From the NCBI GenBank assembly GCA_000230935.2, contig AGIQ01000001.1:868001-932000 (forward strand): a stretch of 64,000 nt of DNA, given 5' to 3'. Under the pieces are notes generated by a model, which saw only the letters and a program-made list of their open reading frames with translations, was not told the DNA's origin and searched no databases. This DNA is from Mycolicibacterium rhodesiae JS60 (GTDB taxonomy: Bacteria > Actinomycetota > Actinomycetes > Mycobacteriales > Mycobacteriaceae). The position numbers and the translations under genes are program-made. Shown piece by piece: positions 35,810 to 44,804 of this stretch; position 1 is the first letter of the stretch; each line of letters opens with the position of its first letter.

Positions 35810-38188
35810 TTACTGGCGGGCCATCGCGATACGTAGCGCTTCCTCTGGTGCCACAACGTGGCCCTCGGCGTGTGCGGCGTCTGCGATCGCGAGTTGGACA
35901 CCTATCACGCGGCCGTTGAAGGCGTTGTCTGCCGGCGGGTAGTCCGGTGATACCGCGGCACCGGAGTCGCGGCCGACGTCGCAGCCGTCGTCGGCGGAGA
36001 AGACGATGGCGAGCGTCGCTTCGACTTGTCCCTCGCCGACCTGCTCCCCATCGACATAGAGCCGAACGGTGCCGCCCTTACCCATCCCGCCGCCTGCGTA
36101 GTCGAACTCCATGCGCACCTGATGGGGACCGGCCGGAAGTGGGCCGGCGGATTCGACGAAATAGTGCTTGATGCCGCCCAAGTTGTAGCAGTACTTCAGC
36201 TTGCCGTCCTTGGCATACAGGCTCCAGCCGCCTATGTTGGCGCCCTGGGCGATGATGACCCCCTTGGCGCCGGTCTCGGGTACCTCGATCGACGCGGTCA
36301 CCGAGTGCGACTTGTTCTTGATGTTGAGCACGCAGTTCTCCGAGAGATGTCCCATGCCGGCGAACAGCAGTTGGGTATTGCCCTTGATCAGCACGGGACG
36401 TCCGGCGAGGTCGGAGTTCATCCGGGTGGCAGTATCGTCGTCGAGCGGCAAAACGTTGTAGCGGGTCGCCTCGATCAGCCAAAGCCGCTGTAGTTCGTGG
36501 AGTTTTTCCGGCATTTCTTTCGACAGGTCCTTTGCCTGCGTCCAGTCGGCGGTGGTGTCGTAGAGTTCCCAGACGTCGTCGTCGAACGCGGGCTTCTCGG
36601 CTCCGAGCAGCAGCCACGGCGTGCCGTGTTTGGTCACGGCGGTCCAGCCCTTGTGATAGATGCCCCGATTGCCCAGCATCTCGAAGTATTGGGTCTCATG
36701 CTGGTCCGGTGCGTCGGGGTCATTGAAGGAATACAACATGCTGACCCCTTCGATCGGGTGCTGCTGGACACCGTTGACGAACAACGGCTCGGGCAGGCCG
36801 GCGGCTTCCAGGATCGTCGGGGCGACGTCAATGACATGGTGGAACTGCCAGCGGTGCTCGCCTTTGGCAGTAATGGCGTTGGGCCAGTGCACGATGGTGC
36901 CGTTGCGGGTCCCGCCCCAGTGCGAGGCAACCTGTTTGGTCCATTGGTACGGCGTATCCATGGCATGTGCCCAGCCCACCGCGTAGTGGTTGTACGAGGA
37001 CGGTCCACCGAACTCGTCGATACGTTCGGCCAGAAATTGTGGGGTCTCGATGGCGGCCATCCCGTTGAAGTTCAGCATTTCGTTGAACGTCCCATTGAGG
37101 GTGCCCTCGGCCGAAGCGCCGTTGTCGCCGATGATGTAGTAGACCAGCGTGTCGTCAAGCGCACCGAGGCGCGCCACGCTGTCGAGGAGCCGGCCGACGT
37201 GGTGATCGGTGTACTCCAGGAACCCGGCGTAGACCTCCATTTGCCGGCGCAGCACAGGCTTCAGCTCTTCGGGCATGTCGTCCCAGGCCGGGATCTCGGC
37301 GTGCCGCGCAGTCAGCACCGCCTCCGGTGGGATCACACCGATTTCCTTTTGCCGTGCGAAAGTCTGCTCCCGCAACACATCCCAGCCGTCGTCGAACTTG
37401 CCTTTGTACTTGTCGGCCCACTCGGTCGGCACGTGGTGGGGCGCATGGGTAGCCCCAGGGGCGAAGTACACGAAGAACGGCTTGTCGGCGGCTAGGGCTT
37501 TCTGCTGGCCGATCCAGGCGATCGCCTTGTCGGTCATGTCCTCCATGAAGTGGTAGCCCTGTTCAGGGGTGCGGGTCACTTCGATCGGGTTGGTGCCTTC
37601 GAACAGGGTTGGATACCACTGGTTCGCCTCCCCGCCGATGAAGCCGTAGAAGTACTCGAAACCCCCACCTCCGGTGGGCCACGCGTCGAACGGGCCGACC
37701 GGGCTGGTCTCCCAAACCGGAACCTCGTGACACTTGCCGAACTGTGCGGTGTTGTAGCCGTTGAGTTTCAGGGTCCGCGCGATCGGGGACATGGTGTTGG
37801 GCAGCACTGAACTGTAGCCCGGCGCGCCGGTGGCGATCTCGGTGATACCGCCCATCCCCGCCGAATGATGATTGCGCCCCGTCAGCAGCGCCTGCCGGGT
37901 CGGCGAACACAGTGCGGTGGTGTGGAACCGGTTGTAGCGCAAGCCATCCGTCGCCAGGCGCTCCGCGACAGGCGTCTGGCACGGGCCGCCGAATGCGCTC
38001 GCCGCACCGAACCCCACATCGTCAAGCAGAATCAGCAAGACATTCGGGGCGCCCGTCGGCGGCCGCACCTGCTCGATCGGCGGGTAACTGCTATCGGGAT
38101 CCTTCGCGTCATACGTAATCAGGCCCCGGCGCGGGGCCGTGGGAATCGGTAGATGCGTCCTGGATTGCGGCATTCTGTCCTCACTCAC
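35810..38188 (-). CDS. Arylsulfatase, formylglycine-dependent
   Basis: A 792-residue type I sulfatase like mycobacterial AtsA/AtsD. The metal-binding Asp pair is in VLLILLDDVGFG (residues 50-61), the formylglycine motif CSPTRQALLTGR starts at Cys94, and HAPHHVP, IGDNGASAEG and a C-terminal beta-sandwich follow. It needs a formylglycine-generating enzyme, not seen in this window. GTG 38188 is the called start, with ATG 38173 as an alternative. No signal peptide is evident, so it is probably cytoplasmic. It is convergent with the acyl-CoA dehydrogenase pair, 21 bases apart, and may release sulfate or a sulfated lipid head group. Confidence 0.93.
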   Translation of the reverse strand: MSEDRMPQSRTHLPIPTAPRRGLITYDAKDPDSSYPPIEQVRPPTGAPNVLLILLDDVGFGAASAFGGPCQTPVAERLATDGLRYNRFHTTALCSPTRQALLTGRNHHSAGMGGITEIATGAPGYSSVLPNTMSPIARTLKLNGYNTAQFGKCHEVPVWETSPVGPFDAWPTGGGGFEYFYGFIGGEANQWYPTLFEGTNPIEVTRTPEQGYHFMEDMTDKAIAWIGQQKALAADKPFFVYFAPGATHAPHHVPTEWADKYKGKFDDGWDVLREQTFARQKEIGVIPPEAVLTARHAEIPAWDDMPEELKPVLRRQMEVYAGFLEYTDHHVGRLLDSVARLGALDDTLVYYIIGDNGASAEGTLNGTFNEMLNFNGMAAIETPQFLAERIDEFGGPSSYNHYAVGWAHAMDTPYQWTKQVASHWGGTRNGTIVHWPNAITAKGEHRWQFHHVIDVAPTILEAAGLPEPLFVNGVQQHPIEGVSMLYSFNDPDAPDQHETQYFEMLGNRGIYHKGWTAVTKHGTPWLLLGAEKPAFDDDVWELYDTTADWTQAKDLSKEMPEKLHELQRLWLIEATRYNVLPLDDDTATRMNSDLAGRPVLIKGNTQLLFAGMGHLSENCVLNIKNKSHSVTASIEVPETGAKGVIIAQGANIGGWSLYAKDGKLKYCYNLGGIKHYFVESAGPLPAGPHQVRMEFDYAGGGMGKGGTVRLYVDGEQVGEGQVEATLAIVFSADDGCDVGRDSGAAVSPDYPPADNAFNGRVIGVQLAIADAAHAEGHVVAPEEALRIAMARQ

Positions 38189-38274
38189 GGCGAAAAGCGA
38201 AACCTGATCGCCGAAGCGACTCTAGAACCTCGACGGGCACACCGCGACACCTACCCGCTGAATTCACCGGCTAG

Positions 38275-39045
38275 TCAGCGCGCGAACATGAGCGCGCGCT
38301 TGACCTCCTGAATCGCCTTCGTCACCTCGATGCCGCGCGGGCAGGCGTCCGTGCAGTTGAACGTCGTACGGCAGCGCCACACCCCGTCGACCTCGTTGAG
38401 GATGTCGAGGCGCTCGGCGGCCCCCTCGTCGCGGCTGTCGAAGATGAACCGGTGCGCGTTGACGATCGCCGCAGGCCCGAAGTACGACCCCTCGCTCCAG
38501 TACACCGGGCAGCTGGTCGTGCAGCAGGCGCACAGGATGCACTTGGTGGTGTCGTCGTAGCGGGCCCGGTCGGTCGGGCTCTGGATGCGCTCCCGGGTGG
38601 GCGGGTTGCCCGACGTCATCAGGTACGGCTTGACCGCGCGGTAGGCGTCGAAGAACGGTTCCATGTTGACCACCAGGTCCTTCTCAACGGCCAGGCCCTT
38701 GATCGGCTCGATGGTGATGGTCAATGGTTTGCTTTTCTTCGGAAGCAGATCGCGCATCAGTACCTTGCACGCCAGCCGGTTCACACCGTTGATCCGCATC
38801 GCGTCCGAGCCGCACACCCCGTGTGCGCACGAGCGGCGGAAGGTCAGCGTGCCGTCCAGGTAGCTCTTCACGTAGATCAGCAGGTTCAGGAGCCGGTCGC
38901 TCGGCAGGCACGGCACCCGGAAGCTCTGGTAGCCGGCGGCGTCGGGATCCTCGGGGTTGAACCGCGCGATCTTCAGCGTCACCATCACCGCCCCGTCCGG
39001 GATCGGCGGCAACGCGGGTTCCTTCACCTCGGGCGCGATCGTCAT
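38275..39045 (-). CDS. sdhB: Succinate dehydrogenase iron-sulfur subunit
   Basis: A 256-residue SdhB. Cysteine clusters are in order: SCAHGVCGSDAMRING plus a later Cys for [2Fe-2S], CILCACCTTSCPVYW for [4Fe-4S], and CRTTFNCTDACPRGIEV for [3Fe-4S]. It carries electrons from the SdhA flavin to the membrane quinone site. It is the last gene of sdhCDAB, starting 2 bases after the sdhA stop. The operon order and position before cdd match the Rv3316-Rv3319 (Sdh2) type. Confidence 0.97.
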   Translation of the reverse strand: MTIAPEVKEPALPPIPDGAVMVTLKIARFNPEDPDAAGYQSFRVPCLPSDRLLNLLIYVKSYLDGTLTFRRSCAHGVCGSDAMRINGVNRLACKVLMRDLLPKKSKPLTITIEPIKGLAVEKDLVVNMEPFFDAYRAVKPYLMTSGNPPTRERIQSPTDRARYDDTTKCILCACCTTSCPVYWSEGSYFGPAAIVNAHRFIFDSRDEGAAERLDILNEVDGVWRCRTTFNCTDACPRGIEVTKAIQEVKRALMFAR

Positions 39046-39047
39046 CG

Positions 39048-40802
39048 TCAGTATTTCCGTTCCATCGGCTCATACCGCGTCTGCACCACCGGCTTGTAGT
39101 CCAGCCGGATATCGCTGAGCAAATCCGCACCTTCCTTGTAGGCCATGGTGTGGCGCATGTAATTGGTGTCGTCGCGATTGGGGTAGTCCTCGCGGGCATG
39201 CCCGCCGCGAGACTCCTTGCGGTTCAACGCTCCGACGACGGTGACCTCGGCCAGCTCCAGCAGGAAGCCCAGCTCGATCGCCTCCAGCAGGTCGCTGTTG
39301 TAGCGCTTTCCCTTGTCATGCACCGAAATCCGGGCGTAGCGCTCCTTGAACGCGTGGATATCGGTCAACGCCTGCTTCAACGTCTCCTCGGTGCGGAACA
39401 CTGCGGCGTTGTTGTCCATGGACTGCTGGAGTTCGCCGCGGATGTCGGCGACGCGCTCGTTGCCGTGCTCGGAGAGGATGTCGGCCACCCACGTCTCCAC
39501 CATGGTCGCCGGCTGATCGGGCAGGTCGACGAAGTCGTGGCCGAGCGCGTAGTTGGCGGCGGAAATGCCTGCGCGGCGACCGAACACGTTGATGTCCAGC
39601 AGCGAGTTGGTGCCCAGCCGGTTGGCGCCGTGCACCGACACGCACGCGCATTCACCCGCGGCGTACAGGCCGGGAACCGTTGTCGTGTTGTTGCGCAACA
39701 CCTGTCCGGTGATGGTGGTCGGGATGCCGCCCATCACGTAGTGGCACGTCGGGTAGACCGGCACCAACTCCTTGACCGGGTCCACACCCAGGTAGGTGCG
39801 GGCGAATTCGGTGATGTCGGGCAGCTTCGCCTCGAGCACCTCCTCGCCGAGGTGTCGCACGTCGATGTAGACGTAGTCCTTGTGTGGACCGGCGCCGCGG
39901 CCTTCGAGCACTTCCAGCACCATCGAGCGGGCGACGATGTCGCGTGGGGCCAGGTCGACGATCGTGGGGGCGTAGCGCTCCATGAACCGCTCACCCTCGC
40001 CGTTGAGCAGCCGGCCGCCCTCGCCGCGGACGGCCTCGGAGATGAGGATGCCCAGTCCCGCCAGACCCGTGGGGTGGAATTGATGAAACTCCATGTCCTC
40101 CAACGGAAGTCCCTTGCGGAAGACGATGCCCAGCCCGTCACCGGTCAGGGTGTGTGCATTCGAGGTGGTCTTGTACATCCGGCCCGAGCCGCCGGTTGCG
40201 AAGACGATGGCCTTGGCGTGGAAGATGTGGATGTCGCCGGTCGCCAGCTCGTAGGCGATGACGCCGGTGGCCACCGGACCGCTGGGCGTTTCGGTCAAAC
40301 ACAGGTCCAGGGCGTAGAACTCGTTGAAGAACTGCACGTCGTGCTTGACGCAGTTCTGGTACAGCGTCTGCAGGATCATGTGGCCGGTGCGGTCGGCGGC
40401 ATAGCAGGCCCGGCGCACCGGGGCCTTGCCGTGGTCGCGGGTGTGCCCGCCGAACCGGCGCTGGTCGATGCGGCCCTCGGGGGTGCGGTTGAAGGGCATC
40501 CCCATCTTCTCGAGGTCGAGCACCGCGTCGATGGCTTCCTTGCACATGATTTCGACGGCGTCCTGGTCGGCGAGATAGTCGCCGCCCTTGACGGTGTCGA
40601 AGGTGTGCCACTCCCAGTTGTCCTCTTCGACATTGGCCAGCGCCGCGCACATGCCGCCCTGGGCGGCACCGGTGTGCGAGCGGGTCGGGTACAGCTTGGT
40701 CAGCACCGCGGTGCGCACCCGCGGGCCTGCCTCGACGGCGGCGCGCATGCCGGCTCCGCCTGCGCCGACGATGACCACGTCGTAGCGGTGTTCGGTAATC
40801 AT
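39048..40802 (-). CDS. sdhA: Succinate dehydrogenase flavoprotein subunit
   Basis: A 584-residue SdhA with normal length. The dinucleotide fold VVIVGAGGAGMRAAVEAG is at the N-terminus, covalent FAD attachment is at the His of TRSHTGAAQGG, and the substrate-site segments HPTGLAGLGILISEAVRGEGG, RVARSM-like APRDIVARSMVLEV, and HGANRLGTNSLLDINVFGRRAG are present. It oxidises succinate to fumarate. ATG 40802 starts 14 bases after the sdhD stop; the open frame continues upstream as a shadow in sdhD. Confidence 0.97.
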   Translation of the reverse strand: MITEHRYDVVIVGAGGAGMRAAVEAGPRVRTAVLTKLYPTRSHTGAAQGGMCAALANVEEDNWEWHTFDTVKGGDYLADQDAVEIMCKEAIDAVLDLEKMGMPFNRTPEGRIDQRRFGGHTRDHGKAPVRRACYAADRTGHMILQTLYQNCVKHDVQFFNEFYALDLCLTETPSGPVATGVIAYELATGDIHIFHAKAIVFATGGSGRMYKTTSNAHTLTGDGLGIVFRKGLPLEDMEFHQFHPTGLAGLGILISEAVRGEGGRLLNGEGERFMERYAPTIVDLAPRDIVARSMVLEVLEGRGAGPHKDYVYIDVRHLGEEVLEAKLPDITEFARTYLGVDPVKELVPVYPTCHYVMGGIPTTITGQVLRNNTTTVPGLYAAGECACVSVHGANRLGTNSLLDINVFGRRAGISAANYALGHDFVDLPDQPATMVETWVADILSEHGNERVADIRGELQQSMDNNAAVFRTEETLKQALTDIHAFKERYARISVHDKGKRYNSDLLEAIELGFLLELAEVTVVGALNRKESRGGHAREDYPNRDDTNYMRHTMAYKEGADLLSDIRLDYKPVVQTRYEPMERKY

Positions 40803-40816
40803 TCTCGCCTCAGGAA

Positions 40817-41278
40817 CTAGGAGATGTTCGGATCGAAGGTCAGCAGCACATAGGTACCCACCACCAGCACGATGAGCATCGAAACCACCAGCAGTGAGTT
40901 CAGCCAGAACTTGGTGGAGTCCTTGCGGGCGTAATCGCCGATGATCGTGCGGATCCCGTTGCCGCCGTGCAGCTGTGCCAGCCACAGCAGCAACAGGTCC
41001 CAGGTCTGCCAGAACGGCGAGGCCCAGCGCTGCGCCACATAGTTGAAGTCGATGCGGTAGACGCCGCCGTCCCACATCAGCCCGATGAACAGGTGCCCGA
41101 GCGCCAGGAAGATCAGGACGACGCCGGAGAAGCGCATGAACAGCCAGGCGTACTTCTCGAAGTTGGGCATCCCGCCGCGTCGGCGCGGGGTGCGCGGATT
41201 GTCCAGCCCGGCTGGCCGGTCGTGGCTGCGCTCGAGGATCGGGGCCGGCGGTCCCAGCCGGCTCTCCGGCGCGCTCAC
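40817..41278 (-). CDS. sdhD: Succinate dehydrogenase membrane anchor subunit
   Basis: A 153-residue membrane subunit with a hydrophilic N-terminus and three hydrophobic helices: YAWLFMRFSGVVLIFLALGHLFIGLMW, WQTWDLLLLWLAQLHGGNGI and WLNSLLVVSMLIVLVVGTYVLL. The His of ALGHLFI and of AQLHGGNG are candidate haem b ligands. GTG 41278 overlaps the sdhC stop by 4 bases (GTGA), so both anchor subunits are translationally coupled. Confidence 0.93.
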   Translation of the reverse strand: MSAPESRLGPPAPILERSHDRPAGLDNPRTPRRRGGMPNFEKYAWLFMRFSGVVLIFLALGHLFIGLMWDGGVYRIDFNYVAQRWASPFWQTWDLLLLWLAQLHGGNGIRTIIGDYARKDSTKFWLNSLLVVSMLIVLVVGTYVLLTFDPNIS

Positions 41279-41661
41279 AGGAATCGCTCCGCCATGTGCG
41301 TGCCGATGATCACCAGCGACGGCACCATCACGAGCAGCCAGACCCCCGCGACCGCCCACAACATCTGGCGTTGATAACGCGGTCCCTTCCACCAGAAGTC
41401 GATGAGAATGATCCGCACACCGTTGAGTGCGTGATAGAGCAGCGCGGCCACCAGCCCGATCTCCATCAGGCCGACGATCGGCGTCTTGTAGGTCTCGACC
41501 ACCTCGTTGTAGGCCTGCGGGCTGACCCGCACCAGAGCCGTGTCGAGCACGTGGACGAAGAGGAAGAAGAAGATCGTCGCGCCGGTGATGCGGTGCAACA
41601 CCCACGACCACATGCCGGGATCGCCGCGATAAAGAGTGCGCCGTCGCCGGACTGTACTCAT
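41275..41661 (-). CDS. sdhC: Succinate dehydrogenase cytochrome b subunit
   Basis: A 128-residue cytochrome b556 subunit with the family signature MWSWVLHRITGATIFFFLFVHVLDTALVR, where HRxTG and HVLD are typical of quinone/haem-binding SdhC, followed by LLYHALNGVRIILID and a third helix. ATG 41661 is chosen because GGAGG lies 7-11 bases upstream; an upstream ATG at 41679 lacks a clear ribosome site. It is the first gene of sdhCDAB and is divergent from cdd. Confidence 0.94.
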   Translation of the reverse strand: MSTVRRRRTLYRGDPGMWSWVLHRITGATIFFFLFVHVLDTALVRVSPQAYNEVVETYKTPIVGLMEIGLVAALLYHALNGVRIILIDFWWKGPRYQRQMLWAVAGVWLLVMVPSLVIIGTHMAERFL

Positions 41662-41806
41662 CAGCGCCTCCAACACCATCGTTGCTTTTTGGTGGACTCT
41701 AACTCCGTTTGTGGGGTCGAAAGAACTACCGTGCAGAGATGAGAGGTGGCTGCGCGGCCGAGTTGGCCGGGTAACCGCCGAAACGCAACTCCGGCGAGGC
41801 GGTTGG

Positions 41807-41818
41807 TGAATGCATTCA
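41807..41818. promoter_or_regulatory. 12-bp perfect palindrome between sdhC and cdd
   Basis: TGAATGCATTCA is a perfect dyad in the 179-base divergent region between sdhC (-) and cdd (+). Its place 22 bases before the cdd start suggests an operator for the nucleoside-salvage operon, but no regulator can be assigned from this window. I could not pick out firm -35/-10 boxes for either operon here. Confidence 0.35.
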
Positions 41819-41840
41819 GTACGGGTGTGGTGAGCGACAC

Positions 41841-42254
41841 ATGGCCACGAGAATCGACTGGAAATCATTGCGGGCCAAGGCTATTGAGGTAGCCGCGCAG
41901 GCGTATGCGCCCTACTCGCGGTTCCCGGTCGGGGCGGCGGCGCTGGTCGACGACGGCCGAGTCGTCATCGGGTGCAATGTGGAGAATGTCTCATATGGCC
42001 TAGGTCTCTGTGCCGAGTGCGCGGTGGTCTGCGCACTGGTTTCCGGCGGCGGCGGCCGCCTGCTCGCAGTGGCCGTGGTGGATACCACCGGCGCGGCGCT
42101 GATGCCCTGTGGGCGCTGTCGTCAGTTGCTTCTCGAACACGGCGGGCCGGGCCTGCTCGTCGACCACGCGCAGGGGCCACGGCCGTTGGCAGAGCTGCTG
42201 CCCGACGCTTTCGGTCCCGACGATCTGGCCCGAGTGGAACGGGAAAAGCCGTGA
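41841..42254 (+). CDS. cdd: Cytidine deaminase
   Basis: A 137-residue homotetrameric-type cytidine deaminase, converting (deoxy)cytidine to (deoxy)uridine. The zinc-site motifs are LCAECAVVCAL with the catalytic Glu and PCGRCRQLLLEH; APYSRFPVGAA marks the N-terminal substrate region. ATG 41841 is the start. It overlaps deoA by 4 bases (GTGA), giving a cdd-deoA-add salvage operon as in Rv3315c-Rv3313c. The C-terminus is somewhat longer than in E. coli-unrelated short forms but normal for actinobacteria. Confidence 0.96.
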   Translation: MATRIDWKSLRAKAIEVAAQAYAPYSRFPVGAAALVDDGRVVIGCNVENVSYGLGLCAECAVVCALVSGGGGRLLAVAVVDTTGAALMPCGRCRQLLLEHGGPGLLVDHAQGPRPLAELLPDAFGPDDLARVEREKP

Positions 42255-43558
42255 CACAGTTCACATTCGACGCTCCCACGATCATCAGGGCCAAGCGCGA
42301 CGGCTTCCGGCTGTCCGACGAGGCCATCGACTGGGTGATCGACGCCTACACCTACGGGCGGGTGGCCGACGAGCAGATGTCGGCGCTGCTGATGGCGATC
42401 TTCCTGCGCGGGATGGACCGCGGTGAGATCTCCCGGTGGACCACGGCGATGATCGCCTCGGGCGAGCACCTGGACTTCAGCGATCTGCGCCGCGACGGGC
42501 GTCCGCTGCGGACGGTGGACAAGCACTCGACCGGCGGTGTTGGCGACAAGATCACTATTCCGCTGGTTGCTGTCGTCGCGGCATGCGGCGCGACGGTTCC
42601 GCAGGCCGCGGGCCGCGGCCTCGGCCATACCGGCGGCACCCTGGACAAGCTGGAGTCGATTCCCGGATTCACCGCCGAGATCACCAAAGCCCAAGTTCGC
42701 CAGCAGCTTTCGGAGATCGGTGCGGCGATCTTCGCCGCCGGCGAGCTGGCTCCCGCCGACCGCAAGATCTATGCGCTGCGTGACGTCACGGGCACGGTGG
42801 AGTCCTTGCCCTTGATTGCCAGCTCGGTGATGAGCAAAAAGCTGGCCGAGGGTGCCGACGCCCTGGTGCTCGATGTGAAGGTCGGTCGGGGGGCGTTCCT
42901 GAAAACCGAGGCCGAATCCCGGGAGCTGGCCGCCACCATGGTGGAGCTGGGCCTGGCGCAGGGCATCCCGACTCGGGCGGTGCTGACCGACATGGACATC
43001 CCGCTCGGCCGCACGGTCGGCAACGCCCTGGAGGTCGTCGAGTCACTCGAGGTGCTCGCCGGTGGCGGGCCCGAGGATGTCGTGGAGCTGACGGTTGCCT
43101 TGGCGGCGGAGATGCTGGATCTCGCCGGGATCGACGATCGCGATCCGGCGCAGACCCTGCGCGACGGCACCGCGATGGACAGTTTCCGCGCCCTGGTGAG
43201 TGCGCAGGGCGGTGATGTTCACGCGCAGCTTCCGATCGGTGTTCATTCCGAGACCGTGCTGGCGCCGCGAGGCGGCACAATGGGGGACATCGACGCGATG
43301 GCGATGGGGCTGACGGTATGGCGGCTCGGTGCTGGCCGGGCCACCCCGGGCGAACATGTGCAACCGGGCGCGGGCGTGCGCATCCACCGCCGCCCCGGTG
43401 AACCGGTTTCTGCTGGTGAGCCGCTATTCACCCTCTACACCGACACCCGGGAGCGGATTCCGGCCGCCATGGGCGAACTCGAGGGTTCCTGGTCCGTCGT
43501 GGACGCTGTGCCGGCTGGATCTATCCCCGGCCCGCTGATCATCGATCGGATCGCCTGA
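42251..43558 (+). CDS. deoA: Thymidine phosphorylase
   Basis: A 435-residue pyrimidine-nucleoside phosphorylase, splitting thymidine or deoxyuridine to base and deoxyribose-1-phosphate. The phosphate-binding [35 protein letters not shown], and [28 protein letters not shown] stretches are diagnostic. GTG 42251 overlaps the cdd stop; the same frame is open further upstream as a shadow inside cdd. Its TGA shares one base with the add ATG (TGATG). Confidence 0.96.
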   Translation: MTQFTFDAPTIIRAKRDGFRLSDEAIDWVIDAYTYGRVADEQMSALLMAIFLRGMDRGEISRWTTAMIASGEHLDFSDLRRDGRPLRTVDKHSTGGVGDKITIPLVAVVAACGATVPQAAGRGLGHTGGTLDKLESIPGFTAEITKAQVRQQLSEIGAAIFAAGELAPADRKIYALRDVTGTVESLPLIASSVMSKKLAEGADALVLDVKVGRGAFLKTEAESRELAATMVELGLAQGIPTRAVLTDMDIPLGRTVGNALEVVESLEVLAGGGPEDVVELTVALAAEMLDLAGIDDRDPAQTLRDGTAMDSFRALVSAQGGDVHAQLPIGVHSETVLAPRGGTMGDIDAMAMGLTVWRLGAGRATPGEHVQPGAGVRIHRRPGEPVSAGEPLFTLYTDTRERIPAAMGELEGSWSVVDAVPAGSIPGPLIIDRIA

Positions 43559-44646
43559 TGTCCACACCGCTGACCCTCGACATGATCGGCCAGGCCCCCA
43601 AGGCGCTGCTGCACGACCACCTCGACGGCGGGCTGCGGCCGGCCACCGTCCTGGAAATCGCCGAGCAGATCGGCTACGACGGGTTGCCGGCCACCGACGA
43701 GGCCACGCTGGCCACGTGGTTCCGCACCGCCGCGCACAGCGGGTCGCTGGTGCGTTACCTCGAACCGTTCGCCCACACCGTCGCGGTCATGCAGTCCGCC
43801 GAGTCGCTGCACCGGGTGGCCTTCGAATGCGTCGAGGATCTGGCCGCCGACAACGTGGTGTACGCCGAGGTGCGGTTCGCCCCCGAATTGCACATCGACG
43901 GCGGCCTGTCCCTCGACGGGGTGGTCGACGCGGTACTGGCCGGCTTCGCCGACGGGGAGAAAGCCGCTGCCGCGACCGGACGTCCGATCGTGGTGCGCTG
44001 CCTGGTCACCGCGATGCGCCACGCGGCTCGATCTCGGGAGATCGCCGAGCTGGCAATTCGATTCCGCGACAAGGGAGTGGTCGGATTCGACATTGCCGGC
44101 GCCGAAGCCGGCCACCCGCCCACCCGTCACCTCGACGCATTCGAGTACATGCGAACCAACAACGCGCGCTTCACCATTCACGCCGGTGAGGCGTTCGGTC
44201 TGCCGTCCATTCACGAGGCCCTGGCGTTCTGCGGAGCCGATCGCCTCGGCCACGGCGTGCGGATCGTCGACGACATCAAGCTGCAGCCGGACGGGTCGAT
44301 CCGGCTGGGACCGCTGGCGGCGATCCTGCGCGACAAGCGCATTCCACTCGAGCTGTGCCCGAGTTCCAATGTGCAGACCGGTGCGGTGGACAGTATCGCC
44401 AGCCATCCGTTCGACCTGCTGGCGCGGCTGCGCTTTCGGGTCACCGTCAACACTGACAACCGGCTGATGAGCGACACCACGATGAGCCAGGAGATGCTGC
44501 GTCTGGTCGAGGCCTTCGACTACGGGTGGAGTGACCTGGAGCGGTTCACGATCAACGCGATGAAGTCGGCGTTCATCCACTTCGACGAGCGGCTGACCAT
44601 CATCGACGAGGTGATCAAGCCGCGCTATGCGGTGCTGGTCGGCTGA
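43558..44646 (+). CDS. add: Adenosine deaminase
   Basis: A 362-residue adenosine deaminase. The zinc ligands are in [16 protein letters not shown] ([14 protein letters not shown], with the catalytic Glu) and [12 protein letters not shown] (Asp ligands), and RLGHGVRI carries the conserved His. It deaminates adenosine and deoxyadenosine to inosine forms that the PNP enzyme encoded at 57854-58639 could then cleave. It is the last gene of the cdd-deoA-add operon. Confidence 0.96.
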   Translation: MSTPLTLDMIGQAPKALLHDHLDGGLRPATVLEIAEQIGYDGLPATDEATLATWFRTAAHSGSLVRYLEPFAHTVAVMQSAESLHRVAFECVEDLAADNVVYAEVRFAPELHIDGGLSLDGVVDAVLAGFADGEKAAAATGRPIVVRCLVTAMRHAARSREIAELAIRFRDKGVVGFDIAGAEAGHPPTRHLDAFEYMRTNNARFTIHAGEAFGLPSIHEALAFCGADRLGHGVRIVDDIKLQPDGSIRLGPLAAILRDKRIPLELCPSSNVQTGAVDSIASHPFDLLARLRFRVTVNTDNRLMSDTTMSQEMLRLVEAFDYGWSDLERFTINAMKSAFIHFDERLTIIDEVIKPRYAVLVG

Positions 44647-44804
44647 CCCCGGGATTGTTTGCTGTGTGGGTGTGCCGCCGGCACGTCACCGGGCGCCGCA
44701 ACCGCGACGGGCGTACGATCCGATCCGCGGGCCACGGCTCGCCACGAATTGTGTCGCCACCTCGTGATACATGTCCGGGTGTTTGCGCGATGTAACTTGG
44801 TGTG

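Noticed and set aside
39150..40820. A 556-codon plus-strand frame antisense to sdhA
   Set aside because: The sdhA motifs, operon context and start are clear on the minus strand; this frame has no recognisable domain.
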